NCBI GenBank assembly: GCA_023078685.1
Contig: JALGAS010000001.1
Span: 3,472,001-3,536,000, forward strand
DNA from: Neopestalotiopsis rosae
Lineage: Eukaryota > Ascomycota > Sordariomycetes > Amphisphaeriales > Sporocadaceae
DNA length: 64,000 bases
Direction: 5' to 3'
The notes beneath the pieces are model-generated. The model was given only the letters and a program-made list of their open reading frames with translations, searched no databases and was not told where the DNA came from. The first letter of the stretch is position 1. The number at the start of each line of letters is the position of its first letter. Position numbers and translations under genes: made by a program. Shown here one piece after another: positions 1-11,614 of this stretch.

Positions 1-1715
1 TTTGGCAGAAAGGAGATTACAGAAAACAAAACAGAGAAAGTCAATCAATGTGTCACCGGCTCAATATCATGGTAGGTCCCTCGGAGCTATACTTGTGAAA
101 TCCGACAAGAAAAAAATCGGAGCACCCAGACGTGAAAACAACTTTGTTTTCCGGGGGCATTTTCCAAGAATTCAATGGCCGTGGCCTGATGATGGAGCTT
201 TTCGGGAGCTAGGTAGGGACCTCCACACATTTGATGGGACCCCTTCTTACCTGAGGGAGACGCAGTGCAATTGCGTAGGACCGTAGGTATCCATCCAGGT
301 TTGTAGGAGGAACCAGAACAGTCAGACCATGACCAGACCCAAAAGGACGTCGTCTCCGAGTCGTGGCAAGGCTACTGCATACCATGTACGTAGGTTAAGA
401 GAGCCTCGGTAGGGCGGTGCCTTTGGATGGATGGATATGTCGAAAGATCGGAACGAGCCATTTGCTAACTGCCTGAAGAGGAAATGATGAGATTTTCGCC
501 TCCCTGTGCTTCAGTTTGTGTCTAAGGAACACGAGGCGAGGTTTTAGAGACGGTGCCCTATTGTTCCGCATGTACATCATGGTACGTAACTGCGACTTCG
601 CGAATTACCTACCCAACTTACCTGATCGTGGGCATCGACTAAGGCTTGGCTCCAGTCTTGGGTCGCCTGCCGCCGGCCCTGGTGATCACCAAGCGATGCG
701 AGGGACCTTGGGACCACTAGGCGACCGGAAACCCGGGGAGGAGCAGCAAACCAGCAGCAAACCGAAAAGAGGAGTGTGTCAAAGAGGGACACTGAGAGAG
801 AGAGAGAGAGAAAAAAAAATTTCTTTAGTGATGCAAAGGCACAGGGATGAACGAAGGGTGGTGTGGAGCGCCAAAGATCTAATCAATTCCATCAGATAAG
901 ATTATGATCAAATGGCGTCCAATGGCTCGGAAATGACGCGCTCCATCGTCTGCGAGACCGGCAGTTTCATTATGGATGTGTACGTATTCCATGTCCGTTG
1001 CAAGCAAGAAGGAAGCAAGGGCCCAGGGCGCCAAGGTACGTACCCGTCTTCTCTATAACTGCATATGCAGAGAAATTCATCAAAAGCAGTAAAACCCGCA
1101 AGTGGAGTAAACAGACCCCGCTCAGTTATGAAATTCGGGTATATGCATCGGTTAACAGGGAGGATATTTTCCGCTTGGCGAAGCATCTGATTAGAAAGCC
1201 GTCAGTCAGTCGATGAGTCAAGCCTGGCTGGGCATTGTTTTTAGCCATTCTTGTTCATTTGTGAGCGTTTATTGTCTAGTCAATATTGAAGCTATTCCCA
1301 GTTGTGCATCATGAATCCAACAGTTTCAGTGAATTCTTTTGTTTACTCTTTCATCTCCATGTCCCAATAATCCCGCTGATCCTCACCGTCGTGACCTGGA
1401 CCCGGGAAAAATCAAGATTTCTGTTAGCGTACCGAAAAGCTTAGGCTTCTCGGGCACTAAACAAGGGAACTAATGCAAATCGATCGCCATATGATCACAG
1501 TGACAAAAGTGACCTCTTTCTTGATATCCACAAAGCTGCTGCCCAAAAGTTCCAAACGCCCAAAAAAACGCCAACCTGTTTCCATGGTCTCCCCAAAATG
1601 TGTGCTTTCTATGTCGTGATATCGGTGAGTCAGAAATGATATGCGGGAATAAAACAGTCCAATAATTCTAGATGCGCGCGACACGTCTCGCTATAGCATG
1701 TGAACCAATTAAACC
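1..1715. other. Intergenic, no gene recognised
   Basis: Several short open frames occur on both strands, but none resembles a known family or joins into a longer spliced model. A (GA)n microsatellite lies at about 794-810, followed directly by an A tract. The right end should hold the 3' flank of the siderophore transporter, which is transcribed leftward and stops at 1716. Confidence 0.6.
794..819. repeat. (GA)n microsatellite plus A tract
   Basis: About eight GA dinucleotides are followed by nine A residues. This is a simple-sequence repeat with no gene around it. Confidence 0.9.
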
Positions 1716-3807
1716 TTAGACCACTTTGCCCTTGACTTGCTTCACCTTGCTCACCCTCACGTCCCGCCAGATGGCTACGGCAATGATCTGAATGAGCGAG
1801 ACGGCTGCTCCAGTCACGCACATCTTGACCTGGGCCGTGCTGTAGGCACTAATAATCGCATCGCGTATGGGAGTTCCGATCGGGTAGCTGAGCTGCTTGT
1901 TGAGATCCGAGCAGAGCGCCTTCAACTCTGCCTTGGGCATATCTGGCAACGATGCTGCCAGCGCCTTTGGTAGAACGCTGTTCCAGATCGATCCGCTGAG
2001 TGCATTGCCTCCAGCCGAGCCTACGTAGTAGGAAACGGAAAGGATTGCCATGACAGAGGCGAGGTCCTCGTGGCTACTGACTGCCATGACTGCTATCTGG
2101 TCGCAGAGAACCAGAGTACTGCCACCAATGGTGAGCATGACTTGCGCGAGAACCAGATAGCCAATCTCGGTTTCCGGTCGTCGGAACAGGATCAATGAAG
2201 CGCCTCCGAGAATGTGAATGGGAAGTGCCAGCAGAGCAAGCCATTTGTAGCGGTCAGAGACCTTGATGAGGTAGCCTACAACCACACCCCATAGCGTCGA
2301 TCCGAACTCGTAAATATGGTTGATGTATCCAGCTTCGGTGATGGACAGACCGTGGACGACCTGAAGATAAGATGAGTAGTAAGAGTCCCACGCAAAGTAG
2401 GCAATGAAGAGCACAATCGACAGGAGACAGGATCCAGCAACGTTGCGCGAGAAGAGGAGCGAAAAGGCAATGATGGGTCGCGGCGCATAGTATTTCTCGT
2501 GGAACACAAACGCGACCAGCATGACCACGCCAGTAATCAAAAGTGCAAGACTCCAGATGCCGGCCGCGCCAGTTCCGAGGGATACTGGCACAAATACAAA
2601 CGTGAGACCGCACGTCACCAAGGTTAGGCCGATAGCTGCAAGCACGGTTAGATACAAGTAAATGCAATCGCAGTGATACCCTGCTTACCGTCATATTCTT
2701 TGAGCTGGTGAAGGAAGTACTCCGCAGTCCATTTCTGGGTACTCTTCTCCTTTTTCAATAGTCCGAGCCGAACGGCCTTGCGCGCATTGAGCATCAGAAG
2801 TACCAGGATAGGTATCGACAGGAAGAAGAAGAGGACGGCGGAAGTTGCAAAGCCCCATCGCCAACTGCTCCGCTCGTGAAAGGCCTTGGCGATAGGGGGA
2901 CCGATGACGGTCGTGACCAGGCTCGGCAGGTTAGCAAAGGCGAAGGCGAGAGTTCGGTTCTTCATCGACGATGTATCCGCCACTATAATGTTCAAGACAT
3001 AGGAGAAGCCGCTGATGCCCACTTCGTAAAAGACCTATTATGGAGATCAATATATTGACTGCAGGCCCGGATTAGGAATCAAACGTACTTGCGCAGCAGC
3101 ATAAGTCTTGACATCTTGGCAAGCGGCCATGAGAATCAAGCCGATGGTGGCTAGGATGATCATGGCCGCAAGCCCCTGAGGTCGACCCCAGGCATCAATA
3201 ATTTTGGAAATGGGCAATTTGAGTGTACCGCTCAATATAGAAGCGATCAGGGTAATTGTAGGAATGAGAGAATGCGAGGAAAACTCGCTAGTGACGTAAG
3301 GCGTGAGATTGGACAGGATTTGCCATTGTAATGCTTGGGCAAAAGAACACAAGAAGATGCTTGCGGGATATTAGTCGCCACTGTTTGTGATAAAAAAAAG
3401 GCAATAAATTTGATGGCCATAATTGGCAGCAGAATTACTCACAAAAAGTAGGCCAATATCAGCGCATTCCGTGACCAGACCAGATTGATAGCATCGGCTT
3501 GCTTTACGCCTCCGTGGACGTCGTCTGTAGATTCCGGGACATCGTCATCTTCGTCGCCGCTGGCCTCATGATGATCGGTCGTAGTCTCGGCCGAGGATTT
3601 ATTATGTCCAGTTGTACCATACTCGTCCGAGTGCCGGTCTGCCTCTAGGTCGCTCAGCAGCGGGACACGACTGTCATTGTCGTCTGTTGTCATGACGGCG
3701 TCTGTATATATGTCGGCTCCTGTATTTACGGACCCGGGTTGATGAGAAGGTGATGCTTCGGAGAGCCTCGAGGTCGTAAGCCGACCGAGCTGAAGATGCT
3801 CAGCCAT
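1716..3807 (-). CDS. MFS siderophore-iron transporter (SIT/Mir family)
   Basis: Predicted importer of ferric siderophores, a proton symporter of the ARN/SIT branch of the major facilitator superfamily in the plasma membrane. Four exons, 3443-3807, 3089-3359, 2689-3034 and 1716-2635, join in frame to 633 residues, the usual family length. Residues 1 to about 110 are an acidic, hydrophilic cytosolic tail, followed by many hydrophobic helices. Family-like stretches include ALQWQILSNLTPYVTSEF early on, the loop MKNRTLAFAF, and SSWRWGF in the sixth-helix region. A basic C-terminus ends the protein. The ATG at 3807 is the first in the frame. The gene is divergent from the ABC transporter starting at 5587, and two exact iron-GATA sites lie between them, so repression by an SreA-type regulator in iron-replete cells is likely (inference). 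The substrate (fusarinine, TAFC, coprogen or a xenosiderophore) cannot be read from the sequence. Confidence 0.9.
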
Positions 3808-4551
3808 GGTAATAATACTACTAACGAGCAGTCAGGATCGGACGGATGCAAGGCCTGGTTCCAGCTATGGCTAGGGGCGTTAAGCGCGGCACGCTGATTT
3901 GCGGCACATATCGGCTGGATCTCCAGGGTCCTTGATGCAAGTGTAGGGATGGAGTTTTTGATGCCTGAACGGTTCCATTAATTCGCGTTCCGAAAGCAGG
4001 AACTTCACACGAACTTTGCGCTGACAAGCTGACCGCGTATACACACGCGGTGAGAACTTGTAAGTAGTGTACGTGTAGTCTGGTAATAGTGTAGGAGAGC
4101 TGCGGGTAGCGATCGACAGCCACGGTTACAGTTCAGTATGGTCTATGATGGGTATATCTGATACAATGCAAGTGAATTCCCAATACAGAAAAGCAAAAAC
4201 CGCTATGCAACCTGACTCAAAGCAGTATGTAGCTGATGGAGGCTTGCTGCTGGCACTGCAATGAGATGCACCAAGGCAAGTCCCTGTTGACAGGAAATCG
4301 CCTTCTGATTCAGTAAGGACTCGACTTGCCTGACTCGAATGATGCTGTTCGTCTAGTCATTATTATCGAAATTCGATAACGCGCAAATGACCTTGCCTGT
4401 AACACCTGACACAGAATGAGACCCGCGAAATCGGTGGGCACAACAACACGTGTGCAGCAAGTAAGTCTGTTCGTCATGCAGCAGTAGCAAGCATCCATCA
4501 ATTCCCAAACCACCGCTGGGCCTGGCGCCTGGCGCTCACACTCGGTCGCTC

Positions 4552-4567
4552 GGGGGGGGGGGGGGGG
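4552..4567 (+). repeat. Poly-G tract (16 G)
   Basis: An uninterrupted run of sixteen G residues in the divergent promoter, which is rare in fungal DNA. It could be a nucleosome-free or G-quadruplex-prone element, or its length could be a sequencing artefact. Confidence 0.9.
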
Positions 4568-4844
4568 CTGAGGGGCGCAGGCGGGGCGATTCCTTACCTA
4601 GCAATGGTTAGAGGGCCTGCATCCACGGGAAGGGAGACGGGATCAGGAATGGGTTGGCGGGCTGGCGGGAAGAAGAAACAGGCAAAGGCCAAGGCACCTG
4701 GCACCACACATGATGCAAAGAAGGCAAGGAAGGGTGAGTGGATGCTTGTTTAATGCAAGAGTGCACAAATCATGGCACAAAAGCGGACGGCTGCAGATCT
4801 AGCTTTGCATGTGCCAAATGCACAACCTTTGAAGAGTTAGTGCC

Positions 4845-4853
4845 ATCTGATAA
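4845..4853 (+). promoter_or_regulatory. Candidate SreA iron-GATA site 1
   Basis: Exact match to ATCWGATAA, the extended site described for SreA-type iron-responsive GATA repressors. It lies about 1.04 kb upstream of the siderophore-transporter start and about 0.73 kb upstream of the ABC-transporter start. Binding is inferred. Confidence 0.6.
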
Positions 4854-4920
4854 CTCAATATTGCAACTAAGCAGCGGGTTACGTCCTAATGCGGCCATGC
4901 CGATAATCAATCAATCAATC

Positions 4921-4929
4921 TTATCAGAT
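4921..4929 (-). promoter_or_regulatory. Candidate SreA iron-GATA site 2
   Basis: TTATCAGAT, the reverse complement of ATCTGATAA, 67 bp after site 1 and inverted relative to it. Another GATAA core lies just upstream at about 4904. Two exact 9-mers this close between transporter genes is unlikely by chance. Confidence 0.6.
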
Positions 4930-5586
4930 GCCGCCATGTGGACCATCACGACATGGGGCCATTTTTTGAAAAGTGGAGGTTACAACAAATCACCGGGGTC
5001 GGCGACAAGGGGGGAACTTCGTCCGACCGACTGCCTTTCGGGTACTCGCAAGTACCTCGGAGCGGTCCAAATTAACCGTTACATCACGGTAACTGTGAAA
5101 AGCAATCCGTGGCCCTTTACAAATCGCATTCAAGGGCGATTGACTTACCTAACCGAGCCCGCCCCAGTATGGAGTCGGTGCGAAAAAAGTGGCCAATTCA
5201 ATTCGCCTTGCCCTCCTTTCGACCCGTGTGTGGCCTTGGCCGCCTTCGTGTCTTGCCTGGTCTGTCTGGTCTGTAGTAGAGTAGTGTACGTCTGTCGGTC
5301 GGTCGCGGCGGGGGAACCACCTGCTTCCGGGGCACGCACGGCAAAGGGAGAGAACAGACCCCCTTTGACAGTTGTTGACTGACTGACTAAACAAGCCAAC
5401 TAGTCCAGGACTGGAGAAAAGAGAAATATTCCAGAAGGAAGAGAAAAGTCTTCCTTACCTTGCTGCCATTCACAAGGTCTTTCAAGGTTTTTCTTTGGGT
5501 TTGTCTGGGCCTAAAGTGATGAGCATTTGGGGTTTGTGGTAGCTTCACTCGTTTTTTGTTTCCTGACCGACAAAAAAAAAAGAAGG

Positions 5587-8500
5587 ATGAGTGGGCAGGC
5601 CGCTCAAGATCAGCAGCAACAGCAGCAGGCGGCGGCCGAAGTCGTCGTCGCGCCGCCGCTGCCCGCCGCCGCCGAATCGAAGGATATCCCAATCACCACC
5701 AAGGAGACTCCCAAGTCTTCGGAAGGCGTGAGTTCACCGCCTCGTTGTCTTTTTGCTATCTCCCCCATTACTATGAGTGTAATTCTAACCCGCCTCCAAA
5801 GGCCCTGAGTGGCTTTGCCGATTATTTCCGTCTTCTCTTCTATGCCGAACCTACGTTCCTCGATATTGCCCTGCTCATTGTCGGAGTCTTGTCGGGATGT
5901 GCATCCGGTGTGCCTTTTCCCCTAGTCGGAATTATCTTTGGTCAGCTCTTGGATAGCCTCAACTCTGCAACTTGTGCTGCAGAGGAGGCTACCGACGCCG
6001 AACAGTACCAAGAGGGCATCAACTCAAAGGTCTTGATCGTGGTCTACCTCGCTATTGCCCAGTTTGTCTTGATTTACCTCTACATTGTCAGCTGGAACCT
6101 CTTCGGCAACCGTTTGGCCCACCGTCTCAGGGCAAAGTACTTTAGATCACTGTTGAAGCAGGAAGTCTCGTACTTTGATAAGCGACCTGCCGGAGATGTT
6201 TCGTCCCGACTGACCGCCGACATTGCCACCATCCAGAATGGCACGTCGGAAAAGGTTGGCGTCGTCCTCGGCGTCTCCTCCATGTTTGTGACGGCCTACA
6301 TCGTCGCCTTTGTCAAGTACGCAAAGCTTGCTGGTATTCTAGCCTCTCTCCTCCCGGCATTCATGTGCATGGGTTACTTTGGCGGCAAGTTTATCGGCAA
6401 ATACTCCAAGCGCGTGCAAGAGCATCTGGCCGAAGCCGCATCAGTAGCACAGGAAGGCTTGTCAAACATCATGGTTGTCCAGGCTTTCAGAGCCAACGAT
6501 AGAATGGAGAAGAGATTCACCGACAAGCTTAGCCTTGCGCAGGCAGATGGTATCAAGAAGGGTATTGCGACTGCACTCCAGGCTGGCTGCCTGTACTTCC
6601 TTGCCTATTCGGCCAATGGATTGGCATACTGGCAGGGAAGTCAGGCCATTGCTGATGTGGTCAGTGGCAAGCTTACCGGCATGAGTGTCGGTACAACCTA
6701 TACGATTATCTTCGTCGTCGTAGACGGTAGGTCACACCCCTTTTTGCTCTCCACTTGCATAAATCTAATACTTCTTCCACGCTAGGTACACTTGTGTTGA
6801 GTCAAATGGCCCCTTTCATCCAAATCTTCGCATCTGCCACAGCATCATTCGGTAGACTAAGGGAGGACATCGACCGTCAATCTGAAATCGATGGCACCAT
6901 TGTGGCTCCACCTACTGCTGGTCCGCCATGCGAGGGAGACTTCAAGCTCGAAAATGTTGCTTTCAGCTATCCCTCTCGACCAGATGTTCCCGTTATTCGA
7001 GGTATCGACCTACACTTCCCCGCCGGAAAGCGTACCGCTGTGGTTGGTCTGTCTGGTAGTGGCAAGTCTACCCTGGCGGGACTGCTGACTCGACTTTATG
7101 ATCCCGATGAGGGCTCGATTTACCTGGATGGAAAGAACCTTCGCGAAATGAACGTGCGAGAATTGAGAAGCCACATTGGTCTGGTTCAACAAGACCCTCT
7201 TCTGCTGGACCGGTCGATTCTGGAGAACATTGCCCTTGGATTATTCAACTCGTCACGACCCGAACATGACGTCTACCAGCCATTGTTGCTCGGTGACACA
7301 TTCGCAAAGATTGCAGAGGATGCCCGAAATGGCCAGGAGCTCGACGCTGCTGCCACCGCTCAAGGTCCACTCGCTAAGCAGGTCGTCGACATGGTCCAGC
7401 ACGCCGCAGCCATGGCCGACGCCGGAATCTTCCTGGGAACTTTGGAATATGGCTTGGCAACCAATGTGGGCTCCAATGGAGATCTCCTGAGTGGTGGGCA
7501 GAAACAAAGAGTTGCCCTCGCTCGAGCTCTTGTCAAGGACCCACGTATCCTGGTCTTGGACGAAGCAACATCGTCCCTCGACTCTGCTAGTGAAATGAGG
7601 ATTCAAAAGGCGGTTGAGGAAGCCACCGTTGGCAGGACCGTCGTCTCCATTGCTCACAGACTGGCGACCGTCAAGACAGCCGACAACATCGTGGTCATGC
7701 GTAACGGTCGCGTTATTGAGCAGGGAACACATTCGGATCTCATGGCCAAGGACGCCGACTATGCTGCACTTGTGCGATTGCAAAACGTGAGCTCCGAGAC
7801 ATCCAGCATCCGTACCGCCGTTCCCTCCCGAGGAAGCGACGAGGTTGGCTCCAAGACGGACGACTTTGCCACCAAGGAAGTCGATGTGTCCTCAAACAAG
7901 GGATCCGATGACGGTGCCGACGACCAAGCATCCGCAAAGAAAGAAATCAAGTCCAACAGAACTGCCTGGACCAACATCAAGACTTTCATGTTTTACGCAC
8001 GCCCTTACATCTTGTTTGCGATTTTGGCACTCACCGGATCCACCATGATTGGTGGCGCATACTCTGGTTCGGCTTCCATCTTCGGTAACACTGTCGGTGC
8101 ACTCAGCCCTTGCAATGATGCGAGCTACATCAGATCCAAGGGAAGCTTCTTTGGACTCATGTTCTTCGTTCTCGCCATCATTGAGTTCTTTGCCAGTCTT
8201 ATGAGTTGGTCCTGTTTCGGTATGTCACTATATACTCCCTTTTGTCTTGATCTATTTGTATATCTTCATGAAAATTGACAGTCAGCTAATGGTTATACAG
8301 GTTACGTCGCCGAAAAGGTCCTGTTCAGCATCCGAACGTTATCTATGCGCTCTCTGATGGAGCAAGACGTCCAGTGGCATCAGTCGGAAGGCAGAACGCC
8401 CTCGACTCTACTCAACTATATCACGGCCGATTCCAACGCCCTTGGCTCCCTGACCGGTTCGATCATCGGTACCTTGTTTTCAATCTGCGTCAACTTCCTC

Positions 8501-9847
8501 GTTGCTGTGATTCTGTCCCACGTACTTGCTTGGAGAATCGCCCTGGTGTGTTTGGCAGTCGTCCCCATCATGCTTGGTGCTGGAGTCATGCAAATGAGGC
8601 TGCACCACAAGTTCGCCAGGAAGCACGAAAAGGCATTTGCCAAGTCTGTGGGTATCACTGTCGAGGCCGTGACATCCATCAAGACCGTGGCGGCCCTTTC
8701 TCTGGAACGAGAGGTTGAGGCAACATACTGGCGATCTCTCAAGCACCCCAGACAAGATTATCTGCGCACCAGTCTGTGGGCCAACTTGTTCCTCGCTGTC
8801 ACCTACGCTGTTGCGAATCTGATCTACTCGCTCGCATACTGGTGGGGTTCGAGACAGATCATCGAGGGACACAACACCCAGACAGAGTTCTTCATCGTTC
8901 TCGTTGCACTCTTGATCAGCGCCCAGCAATGGGGTGAGCTATTCACCTTGGCTCCTGAAGTAGGAAATGCCGGTAGAGCTGCAGGCCGCATCTTTGACCT
9001 GATCGATCAGGGCTCCAGCAGGACGCTCGCCAAGAAGCCGTCGCACGAGAAGGATCCCGAAGCTGCCGTCGAAATGAAGAATCGCCAGCCTCACATTGAG
9101 GGCGGCATGAGTGTCAAGTTCAATGAACTCGTCTTCTCGTACCCAGCACGCCCGAACCGACAGGTGCTCAAGGGCTTGGATATCGATATCAAGCCAGGAC
9201 AATTCTGCGCCCTCGTCGGTCCCAGTGGAGCTGGAAAGTCGACCATCATCTCCCTCATGGAGCGCATGTACCGTCCAGAGTCGGGTAAGATTGAAGTCGA
9301 TGGTGTCGATATCGCTGCCAGAGAAGAGCCCGTGTTCAGAGACGACATTGGCCTCGTCCCACAGGACAACATTCTCTTCGACGGCACTCTGCGTTTCAAT
9401 GTGGGACTGGGTGCTCGACCTGATCATGAACCAACAGATGCCGAGATTGAGCAGGCATGTAAGTTGGCCAACATTCACGACACCATTATGTCTCTGCCCA
9501 ATGGCTACGACACCGAGGTCGGTCCCAGTGGCGGTCAGCTGTCTGGAGGTCAGAAGCAGAGATTATCGATTGCCAGAGCCTTGGTCCGTCAGCCACGTCT
9601 TTTGCTACTAGACGAGTCGACCAGTGCGTTGGACGCCGAGTCTGAGCGGTTGCTCCAAGATGGTTTAGAGCGCGCCACCAAGGGTATTACGGTGATCGCC
9701 ATTGCTCACAGGCTGCACACGATCCGTAGGGCCGACGTGATCTTTATGATCGAGGACGGAAGGTGTGTGGACAAGGGCAGTCACGAGGAGCTGCTGCAGA
9801 GGAGTGAGAGCTACAGGGTGAACGTCTTGCATCAAACACTGGGATAA
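5587..9847 (+). CDS. ABCB full-size ABC exporter (SitT/multidrug type)
   Basis: Predicted ATP-driven plasma- or vacuolar-membrane exporter. Four exons, 5587-5727, 5802-6726, 6786-8219 and 8301-9847, join to 1348 residues arranged TMD-NBD-TMD-NBD. NBD1 has Walker A GLSGSGKST (about 443), signature LSGGQKQR (about 590), Walker B ILVLDEATSSLD (about 611) and an IAHRL H-loop. NBD2 has GPSGAGKST (about 1140), LSGGQKQR (about 1247) and LLLLDESTSALD (about 1268), so both ATP sites look intact. The start at 5587 is the first ATG in the frame and is followed by a Gln/Ala-rich tail. From established knowledge, an ABC transporter of this class (SitT) lies beside an MFS siderophore transporter in the Aspergillus fumigatus TAFC cluster. 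The same pairing here suggests siderophore efflux or recycling, but a general multidrug or a-factor exporter remains possible. Confidence 0.9.
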
Positions 9848-11614
9848 GCGGATGCTATCCTCGAGGGCTAAAGGAGGCCGATCATAATAATATACCATAC
9901 TTAGTAATTTTCAGCATAGGTCCAAAACAAAAGCGTGCATTTCACACGTGTGCCTCAAATCGACGGTGCATTCTCTTGACAGCCCGCCCGGATGCCCTAG
10001 TAAAAGTGCTCGAGATTGGAACCCCTTGCCTTGAATCCGGGGAAGCGCAAGCGTTGTGACTAAAGTGAGCTGGGCGTCGAATCACAATCACCACTACGGA
10101 CCAGGTGACACGCGGACCTGGAGACTCGCACGAGACGATGTTGGATTGTCTGCTTGACTTTGCGATATTTGCACTTCTCATTGCTCCGGCCGGCCGGCTC
10201 CAGGTGGAGTCCAGACTCAGCTACCCCTCAAGCGAGACCAGTCAAATCTCGACAGCGCTGATGCATCGTACCATATGGTGCTTCCTGGTGTCCGGCGAGC
10301 CCCTGTTTTTGGGCGGGTGCTGCCGGCTCTTGGATCGTGCGTCGCCAAGACTGTGTGTTCGCTTGTCCGGTTTGTGTCCATGCTCTGCTTTTGCTTGCTG
10401 GGCTTCTGGGCTCTTTTGCTTGACACTGGAGACTGCATAGGACAGTACACTACAGTGCGACACCAGCACCTATGGCACGCCCCAGGGCAGATCAGTTTGA
10501 ACTCTAAATGCCGCCTGGTACGAAACGATCTACGCCCCGCGCTGCAGCCATCAACACGAACCAGGGGGCACCCAACCATACCAACACCTCCAAACACCAC
10601 CTAACACCACTTAAACCACCTGAAAGAGGCCGACCGCCTTATCAGTAAGCCAACTCCAAGCAGCTTGCAGCATTCCGTTATACTGGGCTGGGCTTCCTTA
10701 ACCATTCATACCCCGGATTCTCCAGCTAGTCTCCAGTTCTGATGAGGAGTGATTCATGCACGGGCAAGTGACAATGACATGACTGTTGCAGCTAACTCCC
10801 AGCTGGGAGCCAAACACATGGAGATATCCACAATTTCGGGCGAAGCTCAACCCGCTGCCCATCAGTCGTCCGGTCGGCCGGAAGTTGCTCTCTCTCTCTC
10901 TCGCCTCGCCTCGCAGGCCAGCGCAGGGAGGCAGGCAGATCCATTCCATGATCCAGCAGCTCACATCGTCACAGTGGGCTGACGGAGCTGCCATGCGTGG
11001 GTAGGAGTCAGGTACTACAGTAGCTTGGGTGAGGGGTAGTATGTAGGATGGGTACTGTAGCTATGTAATCCTATCGGTAAACAGTGAGATTTGCTCTCGA
11101 TGCAGCTCCAGAGAAGGGCCATTTTCCAACCTTAGCTAGGCTCGAAATGGACAGACAATCGATTGACAAGGTTTGCCGACAACTCACAGGGCAGGACGAA
11201 AGAAGTTCTGGGTGAGCATGGGAATGGACCCGTCATTGAGGGATTGGCCCAAAAGTATGATTCTTTTCTCTCGCTTCCTAGAGAAGCTATTTTCGCCTAC
11301 CCAGTAACCCTCCGAACAGGTTTGCAGGTGGCGTGCGGGGACTTTTTTTTTTTTCGTTTACCAAGGTGAGCCCGGCACTAGTGAAGCTCGCAACAGGAGA
11401 TGGTGAGATGGAATATATAAACTCGAGATAATCACACGATATTTTCAATCACAATATTCTGAATCATCAAGGTTTACTGACTCATCATACCATTACGCAC
11501 TGGATTGAACAATCTCTCCTGCTTCTTCCCAATCCCATATATATATACATATATACACACAACACACATACACTTGCTTCTTCCTTATACCCATCCCCAA
11601 TACCAATTCTCAAA
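9848..11614. other. Intergenic between ABC transporter and alcohol dehydrogenase
   Basis: No credible gene seen. A (TC)n microsatellite lies at about 10888-10902. The right 200 bp are the promoter and leader of the alcohol dehydrogenase, with a TATA-like element and CA/TA-rich leader. Confidence 0.6.
11414..11420 (+). promoter_or_regulatory. TATA box of alcohol dehydrogenase gene
   Basis: TATATAA about 195 bp upstream of the start codon, followed by a pyrimidine-rich leader and an AT/CA microsatellite (about 11538-11572). This is typical of strongly expressed fungal genes. Confidence 0.5.

Larger units (their letters stand above)
3808..5586. other. Divergent promoter of the siderophore transporter and ABC transporter
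   Basis: This 1.8-kb interval separates two divergently transcribed transporter genes. It contains a 16-G homopolymer (4552-4567), two exact ATCTGATAA-type sites (4845-4853 and 4921-4929, opposite orientations) and a (AATC)n run just before the second site. The open frame at 4738-5382 has no family resemblance and is treated as chance. Confidence 0.7.

Noticed and set aside
2254..2694. 146-codon alternative frame over the siderophore transporter
   Set aside because: Shadow frame; the other frame carries the transporter sequence and joins properly spliced exons.
4738..5382. 214-codon open frame between the two transporters
   Set aside because: No family resemblance, uneven composition, and it lies in promoter DNA with regulatory sites.
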